A stretch of DNA of 64,000 bases. Origin: Spirosoma oryzicola (GTDB lineage Bacteria; Bacteroidota; Bacteroidia; Cytophagales; Spirosomataceae). The position numbers and the translations under genes are program-made. Position 1 is the stretch's first letter. The number at the start of each line of letters is the position of its first letter. The notes beneath the pieces were generated by a model. The model saw only the letters and a list, made by a program, of their open reading frames with translations. It was not told where the DNA came from and searched no databases. Shown here piece after piece: positions 1 through 7,870 of this stretch. The stretch covers positions 663,501-727,500 of the forward strand of contig NZ_CP089538.1 of NCBI RefSeq assembly GCF_021233055.1, in the 5' to 3' direction.

Positions 1-675
1 ACTGTTGTAGTGGACCATTGTGCCTTCGCCGAAGGAACAGGGGCCAATCAATACGCTGCCTTCACTGATGTGAACATTTTTGCCAATGTAAATGGGTCCA
101 TCTTCAGCATTCAGGATTGCCGCCCGTATTTTTGCGCCTTCTTCGATAAAGACGTTTTCGGGAGCGTAGCAACGTGTAAATGGATCGGTGATCGGCTGCG
201 ACTGACGACTAGCTGTTATAAGGCTGAAATCCGAAATAATCTGGTCGCCGTTTGCGGCAATCAAACTCCAGAGGTGACGAATCGTTGGGATAGGTGCATC
301 GAACGTTTCGGTATGCTGCGGCAGTTCAGTTAGCAGAGCCGCGTCGTCTACCGCAAGGTCCGTACGAATTGCCAGCAACAGACCATTGGGGGCCAGCAGG
401 CTTTCGCCGGTCGATAACGTTTTTAGCCGATCAATCAGTGCGTCGGTTGGGCACAAGGCTCCGTTGACGTACAGATTGTCGGTTGTCGTCTGTTGCGGAT
501 ATTTGTGAGCAAGATACGGCTGGGTCAAAAAGGAGGGCGTCGTATCCAACCGTCTGGCCCACTTTTCGGCAATAGTCAGAATACCAACCCGCATGTCAGC
601 TACGGGCCGGGTAAAGGTGAACGGAAGAAGCGCTGGTCGTATGACCGGATCATCAAATAAAACGAAGTTGGACAT
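1..675 (-). CDS. GlmU-family sugar nucleotidyltransferase-like protein (partial)
   Basis: The gene starts at the ATG complementary to 673-675 and runs off the left edge of the window with no stop, giving 225 visible residues. The N-terminus begins MSNFVLFDDPVIRPALLPF, and the strand shows a nucleotidyltransferase-like N-terminal part followed by left-handed beta-helix hexapeptide repeats (ENVFIEEGAKIRA, then PIYIGKNVHISEGSVLIGP). This combination matches the Bacteroidota GlmU-like putative sugar nucleotidyltransferases, which are related to N-acetylglucosamine-1-phosphate uridyltransferase. Substrate cannot be read from the fragment. It is divergent from the gene at 823, sharing a gap of about 150 bases. 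The family call is secure; the reaction is inferred. Confidence 0.8.
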   Translation of the reverse strand, partial: MSNFVLFDDPVIRPALLPFTFTRPVADMRVGILTIAEKWARRLDTTPSFLTQPYLAHKYPQQTTTDNLYVNGALCPTDALIDRLKTLSTGESLLAPNGLLLAIRTDLAVDDAALLTELPQHTETFDAPIPTIRHLWSLIAANGDQIISDFSLITASRQSQPITDPFTRCYAPENVFIEEGAKIRAAILNAEDGPIYIGKNVHISEGSVLIGPCSFGEGTMVHYNS

Positions 676-822
676 GCATTCTAGCGATTGCGGGCGCAAA
701 TATTCAACCTTAATTTCGAAAAAAAGAATGGATTAACAGTTACCTTTTTATCATTTTGACGCAATGGTACCATCCTTTTTTGCGATAGCTGAAAAAGATC
801 AGCAGGAACATTTACACCCAGT

Positions 823-1887
823 ATGACAGTGTTAACTACGGAGTATAGCGTACAAAAACTTGCCCACTTGCAGGATGCGACGGGTTTATTTCCGGCTTTC
901 CGTAGTAACGCAACGATTTTTTACCGGCGGCCAGATACCAACGTTTTCTTTACCGCCATTACTGTGTTTACGCTACAGTCGTTGCGTTCGGTGGTTTCGT
1001 CGGCGACCCAACGGGTGATTGATCAAATAGCGGAGAAAGCGCAGCGGGCTTATCCGCTATTTCAAAACAAAGACGGCCTGGATACGTATAATTTCTGGCC
1101 AACGCGCCCTTCCCGTCATTTTCCGAACGGCTATATCTTTCGCCACTTCGAGCATTTTCGTATTCCCGACGATATTGACGACACGGCAATGGTGTACCTG
1201 ACCCAGACAACCGTGCCTTCGCCCGACAAACTAATCTGGCTGAAAGCGAAACTAAGCCAGCACGCCAACGGAAGCCAGCGGCACCAAATCCGGAATACCT
1301 ATACCGATTACCGACACCTTCGCGCGTATTCAACGTGGTTCGGTAAAAACATGGGTATCGACTTCGACGCCTGCGCGTTGAGCAACATGCTGTATTGCCT
1401 TTATCATTTCGACCTAGCGCCTAACCAGCACGACACGGATTCGCTAACGTATCTGCGGTCCATCGTTGAATCCGGGCGCTATGTCGCTGAGCCTTTTCAA
1501 TGCGCCCCGCATTACGCCCGTACGTCGCTGATCATTTACCACCTGGCAAGGCTTATGGCAGGTTTCTCCATCGTAGAGCTGGAACCGATACGTTCGCGGT
1601 TGATTGCTGATGCAGAACGAGCGTTGAGCCGAACCCACAACCGCATCGAGCAAATCGTGCTGGCTACCTCGCTCATACGCCTGGGCGAGGTGGTTCCTGA
1701 GATCGACACCCGCGGGATTGAGCGTGACTTCGAAGGTTTCAATTTCTTTATTGCCGGTTTGCTGACCGCCTACGAACAGCCCTGGCTCCGCCGATTTGCC
1801 AACCGACCGCTGATGCAGATGCGTTGGCAATGTGAAGCGCACTGCTGGGCGCTGGTGGCTGAGTACAGTAGTTTGGCTGGCCGTTAA
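823..1887 (+). CDS. Alpha-toroid-like protein with DIDDTAM motif (unknown function)
   Basis: A 354-residue soluble protein with no signal peptide or membrane span. I do not recognise an established family. Around residues 114-125 it carries PDDIDDTAMVYL, which closely matches the DxDD catalytic-acid motif of class II terpene cyclases (DIDDTAM in copalyl diphosphate synthases, DVDDTA in squalene-hopene cyclases). The rest is mostly helical, with recurring helix-pair segments such as DACALSNMLYCLY and HYARTSLIIYHLARL, fitting an alpha/alpha toroid. It is shorter than full two-domain class II cyclases (500-650 residues), and I see no clear QW repeats. It could be a single-domain cyclase relative or a toroid protein of other function. 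The downstream neighbour is convergent, so there is no operon clue. Confidence 0.55.
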   Translation: MTVLTTEYSVQKLAHLQDATGLFPAFRSNATIFYRRPDTNVFFTAITVFTLQSLRSVVSSATQRVIDQIAEKAQRAYPLFQNKDGLDTYNFWPTRPSRHFPNGYIFRHFEHFRIPDDIDDTAMVYLTQTTVPSPDKLIWLKAKLSQHANGSQRHQIRNTYTDYRHLRAYSTWFGKNMGIDFDACALSNMLYCLYHFDLAPNQHDTDSLTYLRSIVESGRYVAEPFQCAPHYARTSLIIYHLARLMAGFSIVELEPIRSRLIADAERALSRTHNRIEQIVLATSLIRLGEVVPEIDTRGIERDFEGFNFFIAGLLTAYEQPWLRRFANRPLMQMRWQCEAHCWALVAEYSSLAGR

Positions 1888-1929
1888 AGGCTTGTGTCGC
1901 CGGTTGCAAAAATTCTCTGACCGAACCAG

Positions 1930-2838
1930 TTAGTAGGTCTTCGTCATATCCGACGGAATAGCAATAATGAAGTTAGCGAGATCCGGACTTTCTACCGCAG
2001 GCTTATCAGGGTCAGGCACTTCGACAGATGATAGCGTCACGATTTTAAGATTGGGTCGTTGCTGACGCAGATACCAGACAATACCGTCAAAATTCTTGGA
2101 ATGATAGTCACCGTTAAAATGCAGGAATGTCTGCCCCGATTTGAGGTTCTGTAGAATGAAATGGGCCATCGTCGCGTCTTTGATCGCCTGCGCGCGGGCA
2201 AAATTGGCCGCTGGACTTTCGGCTGGCTTGTCGCTTTTGCTCGTGTGCGGATTTGCCTGAGTTCCTCCGCCGTGATCGGCCATCATATCAAGCATGGCTT
2301 TGTAACCTGGTAAGTTCAGGTCAACCGTCAGGGGCAAAGGAGCCATCTGGCTCTTAGCTTCTGCCGATAGCGTGTCCAGCGCAGCCAATCCTTTACGGGC
2401 TACCAGGCTGGCGTATTTTCGGGGGACGTTGGTAGCGATAAACGGAATTTTCTGCTCGCGGGCGAACGTGGCAATGGGTTTATAATCCGTATTGAAGTTT
2501 TGCCAGAGCCGCGCCTGGGTCGCCAGTTCTTTATCGGTAGTACGGCCCTGTACGTAATCGGTGAGCGCCGTTTGGTTATCGGCTTCGAACATTTCCGCGC
2601 CCAGCACCAATGCGCCTTTTTTGGCCGATTGCAAATCTTTCGTTAGTTGAAGCTCAAGCCAGTGACAGATGGGGTTGTTATGCAGTTCACCAAACAGGAC
2701 CACGTCAGCGTCAGCAGCTTCCCGTACCAGTTTGGTGTAGGATTGTGATTTCAAGCCAGCGTTGTACAAGCGGTAAGCCGGTTTGTCGGGCCGGAAAGCA
2801 AACGCCATCAGGCAAAGCAGAAGCAGAACAGAGCGCAT
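1930..2838 (-). CDS. ChaN family (haem-binding uptake-like) protein
   Basis: The protein has an N-terminal hydrophobic signal (MRSVLLLLCLMAFA) and then a ChaN/DUF399 domain: VVLFGELHNNPICHWLE near the start of the mature part, GAEMFEAD, and a late FNGDYHSKNF segment with conserved His. ChaN-family proteins of Gram-negatives are surface or periplasmic proteins; the Campylobacter ChaN dimer binds haem. The longest frame starts at 2898, but the ATG at 2838 places the signal peptide at the very N-terminus and is preferred. A perfect TACCTTTG box lies upstream on this strand (2915-2922). There is a His/Lys-rich loop around DHGGGTQANPHTSKSDK. Export is clear; iron or haem function is an inference from the family. 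Confidence 0.75.
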   Translation of the reverse strand: MRSVLLLLCLMAFAFRPDKPAYRLYNAGLKSQSYTKLVREAADADVVLFGELHNNPICHWLELQLTKDLQSAKKGALVLGAEMFEADNQTALTDYVQGRTTDKELATQARLWQNFNTDYKPIATFAREQKIPFIATNVPRKYASLVARKGLAALDTLSAEAKSQMAPLPLTVDLNLPGYKAMLDMMADHGGGTQANPHTSKSDKPAESPAANFARAQAIKDATMAHFILQNLKSGQTFLHFNGDYHSKNFDGIVWYLRQQRPNLKIVTLSSVEVPDPDKPAVESPDLANFIIAIPSDMTKTY

Positions 2839-2914
2839 AAGAAGGGATAAAACCGGAAAAGCCGTATGTCGAAAAAAACGTTTATTTTGAGGAATCAATG
2901 CCTGCCAAGTGGTT

Positions 2915-2922
2915 CAAAGGTA
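2915..2922 (-). promoter_or_regulatory. Bacteroidota -7 box upstream of ChaN gene
   Basis: On the minus strand this reads TACCTTTG, a full match to the TAnnTTTG box used by the primary sigma factor of Bacteroidota. A well-spaced -33 TTTG is not obvious, so the assignment rests on the -7 box and its position before the gene. Confidence 0.35.
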
Positions 2923-2996
2923 AGCCCCGTGGCTTGTTCGTAACCAATCAATACCAGAATTAGTGTCACCTTTGTTTATCAACGACTTTTTTGCTC

Positions 2997-4394
2997 ATGG
3001 CACTGTTAGATACACTTCGCCAGTTTCCTGCTTTTGCGTCTGTTCCCGACGATCAGTTACAGTGGTTTATTGACCGAGCCGAGGAGGTGGCGTTTCCTGC
3101 CGAGCACGTTCTGGTGCAGCCCGGCGAACCCGTCGATTACCTTATCCTGCTGCTCGACGGTCAGATTCGCGTTGATACCGGGGCTAATGGCTCAAGTGAC
3201 GAACTGGTGATTTACGACAAACACGCTATTTTGGGCGTGCTGCCGTATTCGCGGATGAAAACGATTCCCAACCGGATCATCACCGATAAGCCTTCGCAAC
3301 TGGTGCGCTTGCACCGCGATCATTTGCGCGAGCTGGCCCAGAACCAGTACGAGCTGACCGAGGTTTTTGTTCATGAGATGACTACACGGGTCCGGGATTT
3401 TACAAAACTGACCCAGCAGAACGAGAAAATGGCTTCGTTGGGGCGGTTGTCGGCGGGCCTGGCACATGAACTAAATAACCCGGTATCGGCGGTTGTTCGT
3501 TCGGGGGATACGCTCAAGACGCACCTGCGCGCTACACCGGAAGCCTTTAAGACCGTGATGAATTTAAATCTGAACGACGAGCAGGTCGATACGGTGGGCG
3601 AGGCTTTTTTCAAGCGGGTAGATCAGGAACTGCCGAGCTTAAGCCTGCTCGAACGAAGCAGTCGCGAAGACGAACTGACGGACTGGCTTGACGACAACGG
3701 CGTTGACGACAGCATGGACCTGGCCGGGCCGCTGGTTGAATTTGGCTTTACGGTCGATGATCTGGACTGGATTCTGGAACGCGTCGGTGATGCGAATCTG
3801 GCCGGAATCGTTAACTGGCTGGTCAATAACCTGGTGACCGAAAAACTGGTTAAAGAGATTAGCGACGCATCAAAACGAATCGCTACGCTGATCAATTCAA
3901 TCAAAGAGTACACCCACATGGATCGGGGCGCGGGCAAGGAACAAGTTGAACTGGCAAACGGTATTCGGAGTACGTTGACGTTGCTCGACCATAAGATTCG
4001 TAATAAGCACATTGCTGTAACACTGAACATTCCGGACGATTTGCCTGCTATTTGCGGATGGCCAGGTGAGTTGAATCAAATATGGACCAACCTGATCGAC
4101 AACGCAATTGACGCGCTACCTGATGGCGGTACGTTAGAAATCACCAGCGAGCCCGATCGACAGGCTAACGGATTAGAATTCGTATTGACCAAAGTGATCG
4201 ACAACGGGTCAGGCATTCCGGCTGACATTCAGGATAAAATATTCGAACCTTTTTTTACGACGAAAGGAATCGGTAAAGGCACGGGGCTTGGCCTCGACAT
4301 TGTGTGTGGCATTGTGAAGCATCACAACGGTTCGATCAAGGTTCATTCTGAGCCGGGCCATACCGAATTCAGCGTTTGCATACCCGTTGACTAA
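2997..4394 (+). CDS. Cyclic-nucleotide-binding-domain sensor histidine kinase
   Basis: A cytoplasmic sensor kinase without membrane spans. Residues about 10-125 form a cyclic-nucleotide-binding (CAP_ED-like) domain; residues 150-175 hold the dimerisation helix with the phospho-acceptor His157 in GLAHELNNPVSAV; the C-terminal third is a HATPase_c domain with N box IWTNLIDNAIDAL, G1 DNGSGIP and G2 GTGLGLDIV. A long insert (about residues 175-290), rich in acidic residues, separates H box and ATPase. The start is the ATG at 2997; the upstream TTG in frame is unlikely. The stop lies 42 bases before the response-regulator fusion gene, so the two probably form a cognate pair in one transcript. The ligand of the sensor domain is unknown. 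Confidence 0.9.
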   Translation: MALLDTLRQFPAFASVPDDQLQWFIDRAEEVAFPAEHVLVQPGEPVDYLILLLDGQIRVDTGANGSSDELVIYDKHAILGVLPYSRMKTIPNRIITDKPSQLVRLHRDHLRELAQNQYELTEVFVHEMTTRVRDFTKLTQQNEKMASLGRLSAGLAHELNNPVSAVVRSGDTLKTHLRATPEAFKTVMNLNLNDEQVDTVGEAFFKRVDQELPSLSLLERSSREDELTDWLDDNGVDDSMDLAGPLVEFGFTVDDLDWILERVGDANLAGIVNWLVNNLVTEKLVKEISDASKRIATLINSIKEYTHMDRGAGKEQVELANGIRSTLTLLDHKIRNKHIAVTLNIPDDLPAICGWPGELNQIWTNLIDNAIDALPDGGTLEITSEPDRQANGLEFVLTKVIDNGSGIPADIQDKIFEPFFTTKGIGKGTGLGLDIVCGIVKHHNGSIKVHSEPGHTEFSVCIPVD

Positions 4395-4436
4395 ACCAAA
4401 TTTCGTTTGACAGCGCCTACCTCAACCAACTAACTC

Positions 4437-6098
4437 ATGCGCCTTCCTATTATTATTTCCATTGATGATGATCCACAGGTACTGAAAGCGATTCAGTATG
4501 ATTTGCGTCAGAAGTACCGAAAACAATACCGTATTCTCTGTACAGAGTCTGCTCGTGAAGCGCTTGATTCGTTGACAGAACTGAAAAAGAAAGGCGAAGA
4601 AGTGGCGTTGTTTCTATCCGATCAGCGGATGCCCGATATGACCGGCGTTGAGTTTCTGATGCAGGCCCGCAAGGTGTTCCCCAATGCGAAACGAGCGTTG
4701 CTGACGGCTTATTCCGACATCGACGCGGCTGTGCGAGCTATCAACGAGGTTCAACTGGATTATTACATCGCCAAACCGTGGGACCCGCCCGAAGAAAAAT
4801 TGTACCCCGTTCTCGACGATTTGCTGGGGGACTGGCTTTCCGATTATCGACCCGCTTTTCAGGGACTCAAACTGGTTGGCTACCAATTTTCGCCCCGGTC
4901 GCACGAGTTAAAAGATTTTCTGGCGGGTAATCTTTTCCCGTACCAGTGGCTTGATATTGACATTGACCCGCAGGCGCAGGAGCTGCTTGATTTGCACGGC
5001 ATCGACCGAAAGGACTTACCAGCTGTTGTGCTCGAAGATGCCTCCGTGCTGAAACATCCAACGATTGGCGATTTAGGCGAAAAACTCGGATTACAGCCGA
5101 AAGCATCCCAAAGTCTGTACGATCTGGCAATTATTGGCGCGGGTCCGGCTGGACTAGCGGCTGCTGTTTACGGTGGCTCGGAAGGGCTACGAACCATTCT
5201 GGTCGATAAACGGGCTCCCGGCGGTCAGGCGGGAACCAGCTCACGGATTGAAAATTATTTAGGCTTTCCCAATGGGTTGAGCGGGGCCGATCTAACCCGA
5301 CGGGCTATCTCGCAGGCACAACGTTTTGGGGTTGAGTTTCTGGCTCCGCAGGAAGTGGTTGCCATCACGTCGCAGGGGCAGTACAAGCACATCAAGATGT
5401 CGGATGACAGCGAGATCATTGCGAAGGCTATTGTCCTTAGCACGGGTGTTGCCTATCATAAGCTGGAAAACGAGAGTCTGGACAAGTTTACCGGAGCGGG
5501 CGTATACTACGGTGCGGCAACTACCGAAGCCTACGCTTTTAAGGGGCAGCCGGTCTACATCGTTGGTGGCGGAAACTCAGCCGGACAGGGCGCGATGTAC
5601 CTGTCGCGGACGGCTTCGGAAGTGTTTATCTGCGTGCGTCGCCCGGATTTGAGCGAAACAATGTCGCAGTACCTGATCGATCAGATTGACAAAACGCCAA
5701 ATATCAAGGTACTGGGCTGCACCGAAGTGGTCGAAGCGTTGGGGAACGAGCGATTGGAGTGTCTGGTCCTGGAGAACATGGATTCCAAAGAACGCCAGAC
5801 CGTAAACGCGGCTGGCCTATTCGTCTTCATCGGCACCAAACCCCTTACCGACTGGATCGAAATGAACATCATCAAAGACGAGAAAGGGTTTATTGCTACC
5901 GGGCGGGATCTGGCCAAATACGCTGACTTCAAAGGAATCTGGAAGCATGACCGGGAACCTTATCTGCTTGAAACGTGCAGTCCGGGAATTTTTGCGGCTG
6001 GCGATGTGCGGGCGGGTGCCATGAACCGGGTTGCATCGGCGGTTGGTGAAGGCGCAATGGCCGTAAGTTTTGTGCACAAATACCTGGCTGAAAACTAA
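4437..6098 (+). CDS. Fused response regulator / thioredoxin-reductase-like FAD oxidoreductase
   Basis: Residues 1-125 are a receiver domain with the acidic triad D10-D12, phospho-acceptor Asp62 in LFLSDQRMPDM, T90 and Lys113. A linker (about 130-220) leads into a pyridine nucleotide-disulphide oxidoreductase fold: FAD motif IIGAGPAGLAAAVYG, GGQAGTSSRIENYLGFP, NAD(P)H motif IVGGGNSAGQGA and C-terminal FAAGDVRAGAMNRVA. This is the known receiver-TrxB fusion family. The catalytic CxxC of thioredoxin reductase, expected just before the NAD(P)H motif, is replaced by GAATTE around residues 356-361, so it cannot act as a normal thioredoxin reductase. It follows the histidine kinase by 42 bases, which suggests phosphorylation controls a flavoenzyme rather than a DNA-binding output. 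Confidence 0.92.
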   Translation: MRLPIIISIDDDPQVLKAIQYDLRQKYRKQYRILCTESAREALDSLTELKKKGEEVALFLSDQRMPDMTGVEFLMQARKVFPNAKRALLTAYSDIDAAVRAINEVQLDYYIAKPWDPPEEKLYPVLDDLLGDWLSDYRPAFQGLKLVGYQFSPRSHELKDFLAGNLFPYQWLDIDIDPQAQELLDLHGIDRKDLPAVVLEDASVLKHPTIGDLGEKLGLQPKASQSLYDLAIIGAGPAGLAAAVYGGSEGLRTILVDKRAPGGQAGTSSRIENYLGFPNGLSGADLTRRAISQAQRFGVEFLAPQEVVAITSQGQYKHIKMSDDSEIIAKAIVLSTGVAYHKLENESLDKFTGAGVYYGAATTEAYAFKGQPVYIVGGGNSAGQGAMYLSRTASEVFICVRRPDLSETMSQYLIDQIDKTPNIKVLGCTEVVEALGNERLECLVLENMDSKERQTVNAAGLFVFIGTKPLTDWIEMNIIKDEKGFIATGRDLAKYADFKGIWKHDREPYLLETCSPGIFAAGDVRAGAMNRVASAVGEGAMAVSFVHKYLAEN

Positions 6099-6136
6099 AA
6101 AAAGCTGAGGCTAAGTCGATGGATGTTGGACCTATT

Positions 6137-6210
6137 GAAGTTGGATTGTTGAAGTAGGTCAATATATCTTGGAGATACGGCGTATCGACCTGCTTCAACA
6201 ATCCGGCTTC
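6137..6210. repeat. 24-bp-arm inverted repeat with nested hairpin loop
   Basis: Arms at 6137-6160 and 6187-6210 differ at three positions, and each difference leaves a G.U-compatible pair in the plus-strand RNA. The 26-base loop itself contains TATCTTGGAGATACGGCGTATC, with a nested dyad (GATAC-GGC-GTATC). It sits between the oxidoreductase fusion and the zinc finger gene, so it could end or attenuate the kinase-regulator transcript. The loop core TGGAGATACGGC recurs in the hairpin at 55536-55604. Confidence 0.75.
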
Positions 6211-6267
6211 AGTACTAGCGATTTTCGCCCTCTGTTAACAAATACATAAGCTCTTTCTTCGAATCCA

Positions 6268-6540
6268 ATGACTAATCAATCAATTTGCGAGCATATTTCG
6301 GCGCTGACCGAAATTCGTAGTGCCCAGGCGTACGTATGTGAAGAGTGTATCAAAACCGGAAGTTCGTGGGTGCATTTGCGTACGTGTCAGACCTGCGGTC
6401 AAACGCACTGCTGCGACTCCTCGCCTAACAAGCACGCTACCAAGCACTTCCATCGGAGTGGACACCCCGTTGTGTCCTCTGCCGAACCGGGCGAACGGTG
6501 GGTCTGGTGTTATCAGGACGAACAGATGATTGGTTATTAA
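6268..6540 (+). CDS. UBP-type zinc finger domain protein
   Basis: A 90-residue protein that is almost entirely a ZnF-UBP domain. Zinc ligands are visible as Cys7-x-His9, CEEC, CQTCGQTHCC and the trailing HATKHFHRSGHPVV. The eukaryotic domain binds the C-terminal diglycine of ubiquitin; bacteria lack ubiquitin, so the ligand here is unknown. The gene lies 170 bases after the receiver-flavoprotein fusion and in the same direction, separated by a strong hairpin. Bacterial UBP fingers are often found next to or fused with thioredoxin-reductase-like flavoproteins, so a joint function is plausible but inferred. The short basic-aromatic C-terminus (RWVWCYQDEQ) ends the domain. Confidence 0.9.
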   Translation: MTNQSICEHISALTEIRSAQAYVCEECIKTGSSWVHLRTCQTCGQTHCCDSSPNKHATKHFHRSGHPVVSSAEPGERWVWCYQDEQMIGY

Positions 6541-6628
6541 ACAAGGATTGTGATTTGTGGTTATAACCTAGAGTTGTCTATAGGCTTTTGACGCTATTAC
6601 CGCACAAACAACGAATCACTACCTTTAC

Positions 6629-7870
6629 ATGATTGCTGAACAAACGCTCACGGAGCAATACCTTCGTGTCCGAGCGCACTCGGAGGCTATTTGCCGGGGG
6701 CTGGAAACGGAAGACTACGTGGTGCAACCCATCGCAGATGTCAGCCCGCCGAAGTGGCATCTGGGCCATACAACCTGGTTTTGGGAAACCTTTGTCTTAC
6801 AGCCCAATGCGCCGGGCTACCGCATTTTTCACGAAGATTTCAGCTACGTCTTCAATAGCTATTATGAAACGGTTGGCAAACGCGTTCTGCGCACTGATCG
6901 GGGCAACCTGAGCCGTCCGACTGTAACCGGCGTATATACCTACCGCGCTTATGTGGACGAACACATGAGCCGCTTTCTGGATACCGACGATTTATCGCCC
7001 GACTTATATGCGATTATTCAGCTTGGTCTGAACCACGAGCAGCAGCACCAGGAACTGCTCATTACGGACATCAAGTATAGTTTGGGGCATAATCCGCTGT
7101 TACCGAGCATCGAAATGCCGATAAACTATCCCCCGCCGTCTAAAGCAGCGGAGAAAAAGCACATCGGTACTTCGGCACTTTCTGCTCAGAATGGGAGAGG
7201 AGCTACGGGGGAGAGCAAGGGCATAACCATTTCCGAAGGAATTTACGCCATTGGGCACCCTCATACCAATCAGGCAATTGACTCCTTTTATTTCGACAAT
7301 GAGATAAGTCGTCACAAGGTATATCTAAACGAAACTACCCTGGCAAGTAGCCTGACCACCAACGCCGAATACCTAGCTTTTATCGAAGCGGGGGGCTATC
7401 AAAACTTTAGACATTGGCTGTCCGACGGATGGGCGTGGGTCAAGGCGAATCACATCCAGGCTCCGCTGTACTGGCATAACATTGACGGCGAGTGGTGGAA
7501 CTACACGTTCGAAGGGCTGGTCCCCATCGCTCTGGATGAACCGGTCTGTCACGTAAGTCAGTACGAAGCCGACGCGTATGCCCGCTGGCGGGGACAGCGT
7601 TTGCCAACTGAATTTGAGTGGGAAGCCGCTGCTGATCAACTCAACTGGGGCACGCGCTGGGAGTGGACGAATTCGGCTTATTTGCCGTATCCGGGCTTCA
7701 TAACCGCCGAAGGAGCCGTAGGCGAATACAATGGTAAATTTATGAGTGGGCAAATCGTCCTCCGTGGTGCTTCGGTAGCTACTCCCGAAGGCCATTCGCG
7801 ACCAACTTACCGCAATTTTTTTCAACCTGACAAACGATGGCAGTTCACGGGAATACGCTTAGCGAAGTAA
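6629..7870 (+). CDS. egtB: EgtB-type sulfoxide synthase (ergothioneine biosynthesis)
   Basis: A non-haem iron enzyme that joins N-alpha-trimethylhistidine to a thiol donor with oxygen to give the sulfoxide precursor of ergothioneine. The N-terminal DinB-like domain shows the three iron ligands: His47 in HLGHTTWFWE and His136 and His140 in HEQQHQE. The C-terminal part (from about residue 205) is a formylglycine-generating-enzyme-like domain with WRGQRLPTEFEWE and a final GIRLAK strand. Length (413) is normal for EgtB. It overlaps egtD by 34 bases, which implies translational coupling. No gamma-glutamylcysteine ligase (egtA) or egtC/egtE gene is visible here, so the sulfur donor cannot be inferred from context. 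Confidence 0.93.
   Translation: MIAEQTLTEQYLRVRAHSEAICRGLETEDYVVQPIADVSPPKWHLGHTTWFWETFVLQPNAPGYRIFHEDFSYVFNSYYETVGKRVLRTDRGNLSRPTVTGVYTYRAYVDEHMSRFLDTDDLSPDLYAIIQLGLNHEQQHQELLITDIKYSLGHNPLLPSIEMPINYPPPSKAAEKKHIGTSALSAQNGRGATGESKGITISEGIYAIGHPHTNQAIDSFYFDNEISRHKVYLNETTLASSLTTNAEYLAFIEAGGYQNFRHWLSDGWAWVKANHIQAPLYWHNIDGEWWNYTFEGLVPIALDEPVCHVSQYEADAYARWRGQRLPTEFEWEAAADQLNWGTRWEWTNSAYLPYPGFITAEGAVGEYNGKFMSGQIVLRGASVATPEGHSRPTYRNFFQPDKRWQFTGIRLAK

Noticed and set aside
10..333. Plus-strand frame of 107 residues at the left edge
   Set aside because: It lies wholly antisense to the partial GlmU-like gene, whose hexapeptide repeats are clear.
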